Positions 37,295 to 47,178 of a DNA stretch of 64,000 bases are shown one piece after another (position 1 is the stretch's first letter; every line of letters starts with the position of its first letter). The stretch is from an uncultured Prochlorococcus sp. (GTDB taxonomy: Bacteria > Cyanobacteriota > Cyanobacteriia > PCC-6307 > Cyanobiaceae). Where the stretch lies: NCBI GenBank assembly GCA_902616595.1, contig CACMTJ010000004.1, positions 1-64,000 on the forward strand. Reading direction: 5' to 3'. The notes under the pieces were generated by a model. It made no database searches. It saw nothing but the letters and a program-made list of their open reading frames with translations, and was not told where the DNA came from. The position numbers and the translations under genes are program-made.

Positions 37295-38386
37295 ATGCAG
37301 TCTATCTCTCCAGAAACTATATACAGGGGAAATTCTGCTTGGGAAAAATCTTTACCTCAAATTACTAAATTAACTAAAAGTCCATTAATTCTAGGTAGGG
37401 GGATTCAAACGAATAACTTGAGAAATTATATTTTTAATGATTTAAAAAATCAAAAACTTAATGTAAATTCTGCTAATTTGCAATTTGATTGTTGTTATGA
37501 AGATATTACAAGAATTAAGAATATTATTTCAAATAATAATAATGATTGTGTTATCGCAGCTGGAGGTGGCAAAGTTCTAGACTCTGGAAAATATATAGCC
37601 GAGTCTCTTAAAATCCCTTGTATTACAATTCCCCTTAGCGCATCTACATGTGCTGGTTGGACAGCCTTATCGAATATTTATACAAAGGATGGTCAATTTA
37701 TAAAAGATGTTGCATTAGGATCTTGTCCGAAAATACTAGTTTTTGATCATAAATTTATTCAAACAGCTCCATCAAGAACACTTGCAAGTGGCATAGCAGA
37801 TGCCTTGGCAAAATGGTACGAATCCTCAATAACAAGTTCAAAAACAGATGACGGTCTTGTTCAACAAGCAATTCAGATATCAAGAGTTTTAAGAGATCAA
37901 TTATTAATAGAGGGAGGAAAAGCATTTAAGGGTCAATTTGAAAATAATCCATCTTGGCAAAATACTGTAGAAGCATGTGGACTTACAGCAGGATTAGTTG
38001 GCGGTATTGGTGGAGAAAAATGTAGGACTGCAGCCGCACATGCTATTCATAATGGAATTACTCAGATAATCACTCCTAATAAATTCTTACATGGTGAGAT
38101 TGTTGGGGTTGGATTATTATTGCAATTAAGACTAGAAGAAATGAAAAATAATAATAAATTAGCTAATCAATCAATTAAACAATTATTTGTACTTATGAAA
38201 GAATTGAATTTGCCAACTACTATTGGACAACTTGGAATAAATGTTTTTGAAAATAATAATTTAGAGAAAATTGCTGATTTTACTTGTCGAGATAAATCTG
38301 AGATTCACTTTTTGCCCTTTGAAATTAATAAACGAGACATAATAGAGGTTATTTCAAATTTTGAACAACAAAAAATTAAATCATAA
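37295..38386 (+). CDS. Iron/zinc-containing alcohol dehydrogenase, GldA-like
   Basis: A 363-residue member of the glycerol dehydrogenase/group III alcohol dehydrogenase family. GGGK at 90-93 binds NAD, Ser/Thr-rich PLSASTCAGWTALSNIY follows, and the metal ligands fit Asp169, His252 and His266 (FLHGE). Substrate cannot be named. It is 15 bases after clpC and its last 26 bases overlap the TTG start proposed for the next gene. Confidence 0.85.
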   Translation: MQSISPETIYRGNSAWEKSLPQITKLTKSPLILGRGIQTNNLRNYIFNDLKNQKLNVNSANLQFDCCYEDITRIKNIISNNNNDCVIAAGGGKVLDSGKYIAESLKIPCITIPLSASTCAGWTALSNIYTKDGQFIKDVALGSCPKILVFDHKFIQTAPSRTLASGIADALAKWYESSITSSKTDDGLVQQAIQISRVLRDQLLIEGGKAFKGQFENNPSWQNTVEACGLTAGLVGGIGGEKCRTAAAHAIHNGITQIITPNKFLHGEIVGVGLLLQLRLEEMKNNNKLANQSIKQLFVLMKELNLPTTIGQLGINVFENNNLEKIADFTCRDKSEIHFLPFEINKRDIIEVISNFEQQKIKS

Positions 38387-39293
38387 ATATTTTTTGACTA
38401 AAAACAATTTTGAACAATTAAGTGATTTAAATGCAGAATTTTTCGAAAGTGCCAAATTGTCACTATTAGATCCTTTAGGTCTTTATTTGGCAAATGATGT
38501 TAAGTGGATAAAACTAAATCAAAATTGGAACTCCTTAAAATTCCCAGTAGTTATTGGAGGAAAGGGTCAACCTATACTTCTTCTACATGGCTTTGATAGT
38601 AGTTTTTTAGAATTCAGAAGAATATATAAATCACTAAAAAGAAATTTTCAAGTTATCGTTCCTGATCTTCTAGGTTTTGGTTTTAGTCCCAGGTGCGCAA
38701 CAAATGAATACAATTCCTCGAAAATAATTTCGCATTTAATTGATCTCCTTAAGACATTAAAAATAACAAAGAATCTAAAAATTATAGGAGCGTCTATGGG
38801 AGGCTCAACAGCTTTAAAACTTGCTTATGAAATTCATGATTCTATTGATAAAATTATCCTTTTGTCCCCCGCAGGATTGTTTGGAGAGCCTAAGAGTATC
38901 CCTTTTCCTCTTAACCAAATTGGCGCCTCATTTCTTGGATTGCCTCAGGTCAGAAAAAGTCTTTGTAGGCAAGCATTTGCTTTTCCAGATGAATGCGTTG
39001 GTAAGATGGAAGAGCAAATTGCTTCAATTCATTTAGGTTGTAAAGGATGGAGGAATTCACTTGCATCATTTGCAAAAAGTGGTGGGTTTGCAGGAACTCA
39101 AAAATATATTCAAAATATACCAATTAAAACATTATGTGGTGAAAATGATCGAATTCTTGGAAAAAAAGAGATTAAAAAAATAGGAAATATTGAAAAATTA
39201 AATTTTGTAAGGTTACAAAATTGTGGTCATCTTCCGCATATAGATCTTCCATCATTATCTAGTAAAATCATCCAAGATTATTTTTTGGAATAA
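38361..39293 (+). CDS. Alpha/beta hydrolase
   Basis: A 310-residue alpha/beta-fold hydrolase. LLLHGFDSSFLEFR near 73-86 forms the oxyanion hole, Ser145 in GASMGGS is the nucleophile, and the GHLPH near 295 gives the catalytic His. The substrate is unknown; similar cyanobacterial proteins are often labelled esterase or lipase. The TTG start at 38361 overlaps the previous gene by 26 bases; a second in-frame TTG at 38394 would remove the overlap and loses nothing conserved, so the start is uncertain. Confidence 0.85.
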   Translation: MNNKKLNHKYFLTKNNFEQLSDLNAEFFESAKLSLLDPLGLYLANDVKWIKLNQNWNSLKFPVVIGGKGQPILLLHGFDSSFLEFRRIYKSLKRNFQVIVPDLLGFGFSPRCATNEYNSSKIISHLIDLLKTLKITKNLKIIGASMGGSTALKLAYEIHDSIDKIILLSPAGLFGEPKSIPFPLNQIGASFLGLPQVRKSLCRQAFAFPDECVGKMEEQIASIHLGCKGWRNSLASFAKSGGFAGTQKYIQNIPIKTLCGENDRILGKKEIKKIGNIEKLNFVRLQNCGHLPHIDLPSLSSKIIQDYFLE

Positions 39294-39305
39294 AAAATTT
39301 CTATA

Positions 39306-40163
39306 TTAATTTAGATACTTTAGAACTATAAAAATATAATACAAAACAGATGGAGTAAAGATGTAACTGTCAATTCTGTCAAGAATCCCTCCGTGTCCCG
39401 GTAAAAAAGTTCCGGAATCTTTTATTTTTGCGTCTCTCTTCATCATAGATTCAATTAAATCTCCAACTAATGCCATAAGAGAAATTGAAATTCCATAAAT
39501 TATTCCAACAATTAATGGATTTTCCCAATTCATTAAAAATGCGAAAAATATTGCTAGTAGAATTGAACAGGATATTCCTCCAATTAAACCTTCTATAGTT
39601 TTGCTCGGAGATATTGGAGATAGGGATGTTTTACCAAATGACTTCCCAATGAAATAAGAACCAATATCACTAGCTACAATTAAAAAACAAGAAGTTAAAG
39701 TTAAATGAAGACCTGTAGTATTTGATAAGTTCTCAAGCGACATAAAACCCTGATTTGATCCTATTATCACTGAATCTAATCCCCTCAACTTAATCCAGTA
39801 ACTGGGTAAAAAACCTAAATAGAATAATCCAAAAATAGATGCTGCAATATCTGAAATTGTCCCAGGTTTTGGTTGCAAAAGTAACCAAGTACATATAACA
39901 ACTGAACAGATTGGCAAAATTGAATTTGAAATTTCTCCTTCAAGCACACCAATGGTCTCAAGATAAGTAGAAACTATAATAATAAAGGACGAAAATAATG
40001 TGGTTTTTGTAGCTGGTCTTATTCCTTTAAATTCTGCCATTCTAAAAAATTCTAATAAGGCTAAATAAGTAAGCAACGCAGTTGCCAATGTAAAAAACCA
40101 TCCCCCCAAAAAAACAACAATTAAACCAAAAATTCCTATAATTAATCCGCTTTTTAATCTCAT
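39306..40163 (-). CDS. cdsA: Phosphatidate cytidylyltransferase
   Basis: Makes CDP-diacylglycerol from phosphatidic acid and CTP, the branch point for phosphatidylglycerol, which thylakoids need. It has about eight membrane helices and the family end: DIGSYFIGKSFGKTSLSPISPSKTIEG, GDLIESMMKRDAKIKDSG and LPGHGGILDRIDS. At 285 residues it is full length. It is ten bases after the decarboxylase gene in the same direction. Confidence 0.96.
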   Translation of the reverse strand: MRLKSGLIIGIFGLIVVFLGGWFFTLATALLTYLALLEFFRMAEFKGIRPATKTTLFSSFIIIVSTYLETIGVLEGEISNSILPICSVVICTWLLLQPKPGTISDIAASIFGLFYLGFLPSYWIKLRGLDSVIIGSNQGFMSLENLSNTTGLHLTLTSCFLIVASDIGSYFIGKSFGKTSLSPISPSKTIEGLIGGISCSILLAIFFAFLMNWENPLIVGIIYGISISLMALVGDLIESMMKRDAKIKDSGTFLPGHGGILDRIDSYIFTPSVLYYIFIVLKYLN

Positions 40164-40172
40164 ATGAAATTG

Positions 40173-41570
40173 CTATGTTTCTAAGACCTTTATATTAAAA
40201 TTTACCAGATCTTTGTTGCATAAACTTTGATTTTTTATCCAATTAAACCTATCCATGTCCACTTTTTCTCCAGGAACTAATAGAGGTATCCCAGGAGGAT
40301 AAGGGCAAATAATATCTCCAGATATTTTATTTAATGATTGTGAGAAAGGAATACTCCGACTCTTACTTCTCCAAGCAATTCCAATTTCGATTTCAGGAGC
40401 TTGAACTAATTTAAAGGGCGATTTGAACACTTCTAAACTTTTTGATTTTTTAGAATTTAATAGTAATTTTTTCCATAACTTTTCAAATAAATTAAGAAAA
40501 TCTTTTTGATTTCCAAATCCCAAGCAAAAAGTGAGAGTCATCATTTCTGGTAATTCGGCAATAAGGCCATTTCTATAAAAAAAATTATCAGCAGTAAAAC
40601 CATCAATCCCAGCTTTAGAGGTATTTAATACAATTTTTAAGGGATCTTGAGTTTCTATGAGTGGAATATTTTTTTGAATTAATTTTTTATAAATACTTTT
40701 TGCCTCTAAAATTCTTTTTTGATATTTTGATAAACTTTTTTTGTTAAGCCAGTCCCGAATAGACTCTTCACAAGAAGAAAGTAATAAGGAACTTGGACTG
40801 GTAGTTTGCAGCAAATTAATACTTTTGATTAAATTACCTTCATTTATTAGATTCCCTTTGTACCAAAGTACCGCCGTTTGAGTTAATCCATTGAGCGACT
40901 TATGCAATGAATTAACGACTAAATCAGCGTTTGATGATAAGGCTGGTTTTGGTAAATTAAGGTTTTCACAAAAAAGGAAATATGAACCATGGGCTTCATC
41001 AACTAAAACAGGTAAATTTTTTTGATGACAACAATCTATTAAAGGCTCTAAATCTCTGGCATAACCATGATAAGAGGGATTTACAAGAATAACCCCTACA
41101 ATTTTATTCTCATCAAAATTTAATTTTTTAAATACATTTTCAAACCAAATTTTTGTAATTGGTTTGTAATGACCGGTTTCAGTTGAACATTCTAGGTCAA
41201 AAAATATTGGATTTATATTCTGCATCGCACATGTTTTTATAACACTTATATGAACATTTCTAGGCATTAGGATATTTTCGCCTGGATTTGCCATTGCAAT
41301 TACTGCTGATTGTATTAATCCAGAAGCTCCATTAACTCCAAAAAAACATCCTTTAGCCCCAAATTTGTCGGAGAATTCTCTTTGAGATTTAGCAATTAAT
41401 CCGCTTTGGGATAGTGGGGAACCTATTTCTGGTAGTTCGGGCAGGTCCCAATACCCAGGTGGATATTTTAATAACTTCACTAATTTCTTTGGTAAAGCTG
41501 CCCCTCTGTTATGGGCGGGAAAGAATAAAGACTTTAAAAAATTTTTAGTTAGAAAAGATGAAATGCTCAT
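40173..41570 (-). CDS. Orn/Lys/Arg decarboxylase family enzyme
   Basis: A 465-residue PLP enzyme of the bacterial ornithine/lysine/arginine decarboxylase fold. Asp191 and His194 in LVDEAHGSYF and Lys224 in SLHKSLNGLTQTAVL are the PLP sites, and GVNGASGLIQSAV is the phosphate-binding loop. It is much shorter than the 700-residue inducible enzymes of E. coli and resembles the short cyanobacterial type. The amino acid used is not predictable from sequence alone; a role in polyamine synthesis is likely. Confidence 0.85.
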   Translation of the reverse strand: MSISSFLTKNFLKSLFFPAHNRGAALPKKLVKLLKYPPGYWDLPELPEIGSPLSQSGLIAKSQREFSDKFGAKGCFFGVNGASGLIQSAVIAMANPGENILMPRNVHISVIKTCAMQNINPIFFDLECSTETGHYKPITKIWFENVFKKLNFDENKIVGVILVNPSYHGYARDLEPLIDCCHQKNLPVLVDEAHGSYFLFCENLNLPKPALSSNADLVVNSLHKSLNGLTQTAVLWYKGNLINEGNLIKSINLLQTTSPSSLLLSSCEESIRDWLNKKSLSKYQKRILEAKSIYKKLIQKNIPLIETQDPLKIVLNTSKAGIDGFTADNFFYRNGLIAELPEMMTLTFCLGFGNQKDFLNLFEKLWKKLLLNSKKSKSLEVFKSPFKLVQAPEIEIGIAWRSKSRSIPFSQSLNKISGDIICPYPPGIPLLVPGEKVDMDRFNWIKNQSLCNKDLVNFNIKVLET

Positions 41571-41634
41571 AAAGTATTACTGACATATATAGAATGAACT
41601 ACGTGTAAATCTTTTTTGATACTTTTTAACTTTA

Positions 41635-43290
41635 ATGAAAAGTTCTCATTCGGAATATTCAGCAAAAGATGACTTGTTTTGGTTGATTTTGCGACCATGG
41701 ATTTTTATCCCAAGAGTTTTATATATCCTTTTAACTTTTATTTTTCTTTTTTTAAGAATACTTTTTCAAGGTAACAGTAAAAATAAAAATGTACAAAAAA
41801 ATCTCTCGAAATATCTTTTTGATGTAATAACTGATTTAGGCCCTTGTTTTATCAAATTAGGCCAAGCACTCTCAACTAGACCAGATCTTGTTAGACAAGA
41901 TTGGCTTACAGAACTTACAAAATTACAAGATAATCTCCCAGCATTTGATCACAAAATTGCTTTAAAAATCATTGAAGAGGAACTTGGAACCCCTGCTAAT
42001 GAATTATTTGAAGAGTTTCCAGATAGTCCTATTGCTTCAGCAAGCTTAGGTCAAGTTTATAAAGCAAAATTAAATAATTCTTATCTAGCTGTGAAAGTGC
42101 AACGGCCAAATTTATACTTTCTCATAAGAAGGGATGTTGTAATCTTAAGGTTTTTAGGAACTTTTTTATCACCACTCTTACCTTTAAATATAGGTGTTGG
42201 AATTGGAGAGATAATAGATGAATTCGGTAAGGCACTTTTTGATGAAATTGACTATCAAAAAGAGGCAGAAAATGCTTTGAAATTTGCAAATTTATTCAAA
42301 GAAAACCCAAATATTTTTATTCCTAAATTAGAAAAACAGTTTTCATCCAAAAGGGTAATCACAACTTCTTGGATTGATGGAGTTAAGTTAAGAGATCGAG
42401 CTTTACTAGAAGAAAATAACTTAATACCTGCTTCGTTTATAAAAACATGTGTCATTAGTGGACTTCAGCAATTATTTGAATTTGGATATTTTCATGCAGA
42501 CCCACATCCGGGAAATATGTTTGCTCTAAAAGGAGGAAATGCAGATTGTGGGAATTTAGCTTATGTTGATTTCGGAATGATGGATACTATTACAAATTCA
42601 GATAGACTTACTCTTATCAAGGCAATTGTTCACATAATAAACGAAGAATATTATCTTCTAGCAGAAGATTTCCAGAAATTAGGTTTTTTAACCAAAGAAC
42701 AAGATCTTCAAAAACTTGTTGAACCATTAAAAAAAGTTCTTGGAGGTTCTCTAGGTGCTGAGGTTGGTAATTTTAATCTTAAAAATGTAACTGATAAATT
42801 CTCCAAACTAATGTATTCCTATCCTTTCAGAGTTCCTAGTAGGTTTGCCTTGATAATAAGAGCTGTTGTTAGCCAAGAAGGTTTAGCACTAAGACTAGAT
42901 CCTGAATTTAAAATTTTAAAAATTGCTTATCCATATATTGCTAAAAAACTACTTACCGATAATTCTGAAGAAATTTTAGAAATCCTTTTAGAAGTCGTTT
43001 TTGATAAAAAAGGTCACATTCAAATAGAAAAAGTTGAAAGTTTGTTAAATATTTTATTTAAAGACTCAGAGAATATTAATTCAGACCTCATACCAGTTGC
43101 GAACGCCGGACTTAAATTATTTGTAAGCAAAAAAGGATCTGAAGTTAGGAAGAATCTTCTTTTAAGTCTTATAAAAGATGAAAAATTGGAATTTACTGAT
43201 GCAAAAAAACTCTTAGCTTTAATTAGAGATACTTTTAGCCCGCTGAATATCGCAAAAAGTGCGGTGCAAAATATTATTTCTACAGCTTAA
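41635..43290 (+). CDS. ABC1/UbiB-type atypical kinase
   Basis: A 551-residue AarF/UbiB-family protein. LGPCFIKLGQALSTRPDLVR is the KxGQ motif, SASLGQVYKA is the Ala-rich loop that replaces a P-loop, and FGYFHADPHPGNMFAL plus YVDFGMMD give the catalytic HxDxxxxN and DFG. A hydrophobic segment at about 22-43 suggests membrane association. The family supports quinone and tocopherol metabolism in chloroplasts and cyanobacteria, though targets are poorly known. Confidence 0.9.
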   Translation: MKSSHSEYSAKDDLFWLILRPWIFIPRVLYILLTFIFLFLRILFQGNSKNKNVQKNLSKYLFDVITDLGPCFIKLGQALSTRPDLVRQDWLTELTKLQDNLPAFDHKIALKIIEEELGTPANELFEEFPDSPIASASLGQVYKAKLNNSYLAVKVQRPNLYFLIRRDVVILRFLGTFLSPLLPLNIGVGIGEIIDEFGKALFDEIDYQKEAENALKFANLFKENPNIFIPKLEKQFSSKRVITTSWIDGVKLRDRALLEENNLIPASFIKTCVISGLQQLFEFGYFHADPHPGNMFALKGGNADCGNLAYVDFGMMDTITNSDRLTLIKAIVHIINEEYYLLAEDFQKLGFLTKEQDLQKLVEPLKKVLGGSLGAEVGNFNLKNVTDKFSKLMYSYPFRVPSRFALIIRAVVSQEGLALRLDPEFKILKIAYPYIAKKLLTDNSEEILEILLEVVFDKKGHIQIEKVESLLNILFKDSENINSDLIPVANAGLKLFVSKKGSEVRKNLLLSLIKDEKLEFTDAKKLLALIRDTFSPLNIAKSAVQNIISTA

Positions 43291-43390
43291 TTTTTATATT
43301 TATATCTAATAAACTTACTTATGACTTCAACTCTATTAGTATTGTTTTAAAAATGAGAAGTAAATGGATTATTTAGCTTTGGAAGATTAA

Positions 43391-43885
43391 ATGAATATTT
43401 TGAAAAACCTCTTTTTATTTAATAAAAAATCTGATAAAAATAAAGAATTTATTCCTGGATTTGTTGACCAATATATAGAAATTGCAAAGTTAGTAAAAGA
43501 AGCAAGAATTCAACAAAACCTTACAACTAAAGAATTGTCATACATTTCAAAAATTCCTGAACGAATAATAAACTCTATTGAAAATAATAATAAAAACATT
43601 AGGCCTGAGTATCCTTTTATAAGATCTATATTAATAAAATTAGAGGAATGCTTAGTATTAAAAAAAAATACCTTATTAAATTTAGCAGTAAAAGAAAGAA
43701 AAATTTTAAAGAAAGAGGGAAAGCATTTTATGTTGAGGAAATTTGATCTTATCAATACATGGCAAGGAAGTTTTTTGTATTTTTTTATATTAGTTTTAAC
43801 TATATTTATATTAAAGAGGTACTTTATTTTAAATGTAAATGTTATTGAGATTCAAAATATTGAAAATCAAATCTTTGAAAAATAA
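43391..43885 (+). CDS. RodZ-like helix-turn-helix membrane protein
   Basis: A 164-residue protein. Residues about 27-85 form an XRE-like helix-turn-helix (LVKEARIQQNLTTKELSYIS... ENNNKNIRPEYPFIRSIL), residues about 122-140 a membrane helix (LYFFILVLTIFILKRYF) and the tail is short. This order matches RodZ, the cytoskeletal MreB partner that sets cell shape, but the periplasmic domain of RodZ is missing. It lies 100 bases after the ABC1 kinase gene. Its role is inferred from architecture only. Confidence 0.75.
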   Translation: MNILKNLFLFNKKSDKNKEFIPGFVDQYIEIAKLVKEARIQQNLTTKELSYISKIPERIINSIENNNKNIRPEYPFIRSILIKLEECLVLKKNTLLNLAVKERKILKKEGKHFMLRKFDLINTWQGSFLYFFILVLTIFILKRYFILNVNVIEIQNIENQIFEK

Positions 43886-43898
43886 TTTTTAACAAATT

Positions 43899-45419
43899 TT
43901 ACTTTAGGATTCTCCCAAAATTATTTCCTAACTCACTAAACATTTTTATATTATTTTCTATTTCTTCTAAAGGACGATTTAACTTCCATTTCCAATTATT
44001 TTTTGTGGTGCCAGGCTTGTTTAATCTACTTGAATCGTCAAGAGATAATAGATCTTGTAATGGAGCGATAAAGAGATTAGCATTAGTCTGCATGCCAATT
44101 TCAATTAAATTCCAAGAGGGATTTTCTGAAAATTTATACTCATCTTTTATTCTTTTTTTGGATTCATAATCTAAATTTTCCCACCATGAAACAGAAGTAG
44201 AGTTGTCGTGAGTACCTGTATAAACAACCCAATTTTCTCCTTCAATATTCTTGGGTAAATAAGGATTATCTTCATTACCATCAAAAGCGAATTGTAATAT
44301 TTTCATGCCAGGCAGTTCAAAATTTTCCCTTAATTTCTCTACATCTGGAGTTATTACTCCTAGATCCTCTGCAATAATTGGTAGATAGTTACCCCCTAGA
44401 TCCTTTTTTACTTTTTTTAATAGTGTTTTACCTGGAGAATTTATCCATTTCCCAATAATTGCCGATTTAGAACTGCCATTAACTCTCCAGTAACCCGCTA
44501 AACCTCTGAAATGATCAAATCTCAATATGTCCACAAGTTCAAATTGCCTTTGAAATCGTTTTCTCCACCAACTGAAATTAGTTCTCTTATGTTTTGCCCA
44601 AAAGTAAGTTGGGGTTCCCCATAATTGTCCAGTTGATGAAAAATAATCAGGTGGAACACCACTTTGAAAGATTAAATCTCCATTTTTAAAAATTGAAAAT
44701 AATGATTTATTACTCCACACATCTGCACTGTCCCTAGAGACATAAAAAGGCAAATCTCCTATCAGCTTAATATTTTTTGACTTTGCAAAGTTTTTAATGT
44801 TAATCCATTGCTCATCAAGATGCCATTGTATTAATTTTGTAATAAGTATCTCTTCACTTTTTTTCTTAATCCACGATTTTAAGAACCTGTTATTTTTTAT
44901 TTTAAATTCTTGAGGCCATTCCCACCAAGGCAACATATTAAACTCCTCTCTAATAACAACAAATGTTGCATAATCTTCAACCCAAGAATTTCTACTAATC
45001 CATTGGTTAAAATTATTTTTTCTTTCTTCTGATTGTGATCTCCAACCTTGCAAAAGGAGGAGACCCAATTTCTTTGTTAATTCATCAGCAATATCAAATT
45101 CAAAATGATCATTATTCTGATTTGTTGGAACTAGATTTTCTTTATTTGAAATGAAGATAAAACCTTTTTCGATTAAATCATCTATATCCAAAAACCATGG
45201 GTTTAGTGCAAAACTAGATGGGGAACTATATGGAGAACCTGTGGAGTCAGTAGGTGTAAGAGGTAAAAATTGCCAGTATTCAATTCCATGCTTATGTAGT
45301 TTTTTTATCCACTCTTTAGCTCCTTTACCAAAAGTTCCACATACTCTTCCTCCCGGAATACATGTTGGATGCATAAGTACGCCTAATGATTTTTTTGCAA
45401 TAATTGACTCTATAGGCAT
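43899..45419 (-). CDS. malQ: 4-alpha-glucanotransferase (amylomaltase)
   Basis: A 506-residue GH77 enzyme that rearranges alpha-1,4 glucans, used in glycogen turnover. RFDHFRGLAGYW carries the nucleophile Asp, IAEDLGVITPDV the general acid Glu, and TGTHDNSTSVSWW the third acid. Other landmarks are SPYSSPSSFALNPWFLDID and GDLPFYVSRDSADVW. It is a single gene, convergent with the RodZ-like gene and divergent from prs. The GH57 glucan enzyme near the right end would act on the same polymer. Confidence 0.95.
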   Translation of the reverse strand: MPIESIIAKKSLGVLMHPTCIPGGRVCGTFGKGAKEWIKKLHKHGIEYWQFLPLTPTDSTGSPYSSPSSFALNPWFLDIDDLIEKGFIFISNKENLVPTNQNNDHFEFDIADELTKKLGLLLLQGWRSQSEERKNNFNQWISRNSWVEDYATFVVIREEFNMLPWWEWPQEFKIKNNRFLKSWIKKKSEEILITKLIQWHLDEQWINIKNFAKSKNIKLIGDLPFYVSRDSADVWSNKSLFSIFKNGDLIFQSGVPPDYFSSTGQLWGTPTYFWAKHKRTNFSWWRKRFQRQFELVDILRFDHFRGLAGYWRVNGSSKSAIIGKWINSPGKTLLKKVKKDLGGNYLPIIAEDLGVITPDVEKLRENFELPGMKILQFAFDGNEDNPYLPKNIEGENWVVYTGTHDNSTSVSWWENLDYESKKRIKDEYKFSENPSWNLIEIGMQTNANLFIAPLQDLLSLDDSSRLNKPGTTKNNWKWKLNRPLEEIENNIKMFSELGNNFGRILK

Positions 45420-45663
45420 GTTTAAATATATTTTGATCCTTTACACTTAATGTGTTTTTAATTCTCTAAATTCAACCATATACAAATTTTATTTAATTGA
45501 CAAATACAATGCATGGTTTTTAAGTCTGAATAAGATTTAATTCTAAATTCAAGCAACAATTTTTTGGTTAATTGATATGACTTTTGAAAACATCTAGTCA
45601 TTATTTTTTGCGAAATTCACATAAACGACTACGATAAGAATATAGTTTTATGGTGCAAATTTC

Positions 45664-46659
45664 GTGACAAGTTTTATCACGGCAATGCAGAGTAAAGAAT
45701 CGAACTTTAATCTAACTAATAGTAGATTAAGGCTAGTTAGTGGGACAACTAATCCTAAATTAGCTGAAGAAATTGCATCATACTTAGGTATTAAAAATGT
45801 ACCTTTAATATCAAAAAGATTTGCAGATGGAGAATTATATGTCCAGATTCAGCAATCTATTAGAGGTTGTGATGTATTTCTTATCCAACCTACATGCGCT
45901 CCTGTAAACGATAGTTTAATGGAGCTTATGATTATGGTTGATGCATGCAAGAGGGCGTCTGCAAGGCAAATAACGGCTGTAATTCCCTATTTTGGATATG
46001 CAAGGGCAGATAGGAAGACCTCAGGAAGAGAGTCTATAACTGCAAAACTAACAGCTAATTTACTAGAGAAATCAGGAGTTGATAGAGTTCTTGCTATGGA
46101 CTTACACTCGGCTCAAATACAAGGCTACTTTGATATACCATGCGATCATATTTACGGCTCACCTGTGTTAATTGATTATCTGGAATCTTTAAATTTAGAA
46201 GAAATAGTTGTAGTCTCTCCTGATGTAGGCGGGGTGGCAAGAGCAAGAGCATTCGCAAAATTAATGAATGATGCGCCGTTGGCTATCATTGATAAAAGGA
46301 GATCTGCTCATAATATCGCTGAAAGTCTCACCGTTATTGGTGAAGTAAAAGGTAAGACAGCTATTCTTATAGATGACATGATAGATACAGGAGGTACAAT
46401 TTGTTCTGGAGCAAATTTATTAAAAAAAGAAGGAGCTAATAGAATATTTGCATGTGCCTCACATGCTGTATTTTCTCCTCCTTCTTATGAAAGATTAAGT
46501 GCTAAGAATCTTTTCGAACAAGTTATTGTGACTAACAGCATACCAGTTATATACAAAGATAATTTCCCACAGTTAAAAGTTCTTTCCGTCGCAAATATGT
46601 TGGGGGAGGCCATTTGGAGAATCCACGAAGAAAGCTCTGTTAGTTCAATGTTTAGATAA
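45664..46659 (+). CDS. prs: Ribose-phosphate pyrophosphokinase (PRPP synthetase)
   Basis: Makes PRPP from ribose 5-phosphate and ATP for nucleotides, His and Trp. ADGELYVQI, the regulatory-loop region RADRKTSGRESI, MDLHSAQIQGYF and the PRPP loop AILIDDMIDTGGTI are all present. At 331 residues it has a 15-residue N-terminal extension compared with the core. The GTG at 45664 is used; an in-frame ATG at 45685 is an alternative start and would remove seven residues. Confidence 0.95.
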   Translation: MTSFITAMQSKESNFNLTNSRLRLVSGTTNPKLAEEIASYLGIKNVPLISKRFADGELYVQIQQSIRGCDVFLIQPTCAPVNDSLMELMIMVDACKRASARQITAVIPYFGYARADRKTSGRESITAKLTANLLEKSGVDRVLAMDLHSAQIQGYFDIPCDHIYGSPVLIDYLESLNLEEIVVVSPDVGGVARARAFAKLMNDAPLAIIDKRRSAHNIAESLTVIGEVKGKTAILIDDMIDTGGTICSGANLLKKEGANRIFACASHAVFSPPSYERLSAKNLFEQVIVTNSIPVIYKDNFPQLKVLSVANMLGEAIWRIHEESSVSSMFR

Positions 46660-46670
46660 AAAAATTTTTT

Positions 46671-47105
46671 CTATAATCCTTGTAATTTCTTGATTCTCTC
46701 AGTTTCAATCTTATATTGTTTTTCGATCTTTTCAGGAACATTATCTGGACACACTTGAAGAGCTGATTCAACTAATTGCAGAGATGCAATAAATTGTAGT
46801 TGTTTCATATCTACTGTTTGTTCTTTCTTTTTCTCTATTATTTTCCCCCCATGTTTTTGTGAAACTACTGACGCGAAAGTTGCTGAAGCAACGTTTAATG
46901 TTTTTGGGAAATCCAAATCAAATCCTTTCCTTGTCGCATTACACAGAAATGAAACACCCATCCCATGATATAAATCTAAATCATTTTTATTGGCAGGAAA
47001 ATTTTTAACATTTGCATTTATTTTATTAAATTGATTATTTGTATTAAATAAAAAAGACGAAAAAATTAAAGGGATTGCAAAAATTTTTGATATTTTAAAA
47101 TTCAT
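46671..47105 (-). CDS. Exported protein of unknown function
   Basis: A 144-residue protein with an N-terminal signal-like segment (about 4-22). The mature part has two cysteines (FLCNATRKG and LQVCPDNVP), possibly a disulfide, and a helical C-terminal half ending in a charged tail. Related cyanobacterial sequences exist in memory as conserved hypotheticals, but I can name no function. It is convergent with prs, 11 bases away. Confidence 0.65.
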   Translation of the reverse strand: MNFKISKIFAIPLIFSSFLFNTNNQFNKINANVKNFPANKNDLDLYHGMGVSFLCNATRKGFDLDFPKTLNVASATFASVVSQKHGGKIIEKKKEQTVDMKQLQFIASLQLVESALQVCPDNVPEKIEKQYKIETERIKKLQGL

Positions 47106-47178
47106 ATTTGATTTATTTTTTAATACATATTATCAAAGATAACATTTTTATTTTTTAAACTAAATCTAACAAGAAAAT

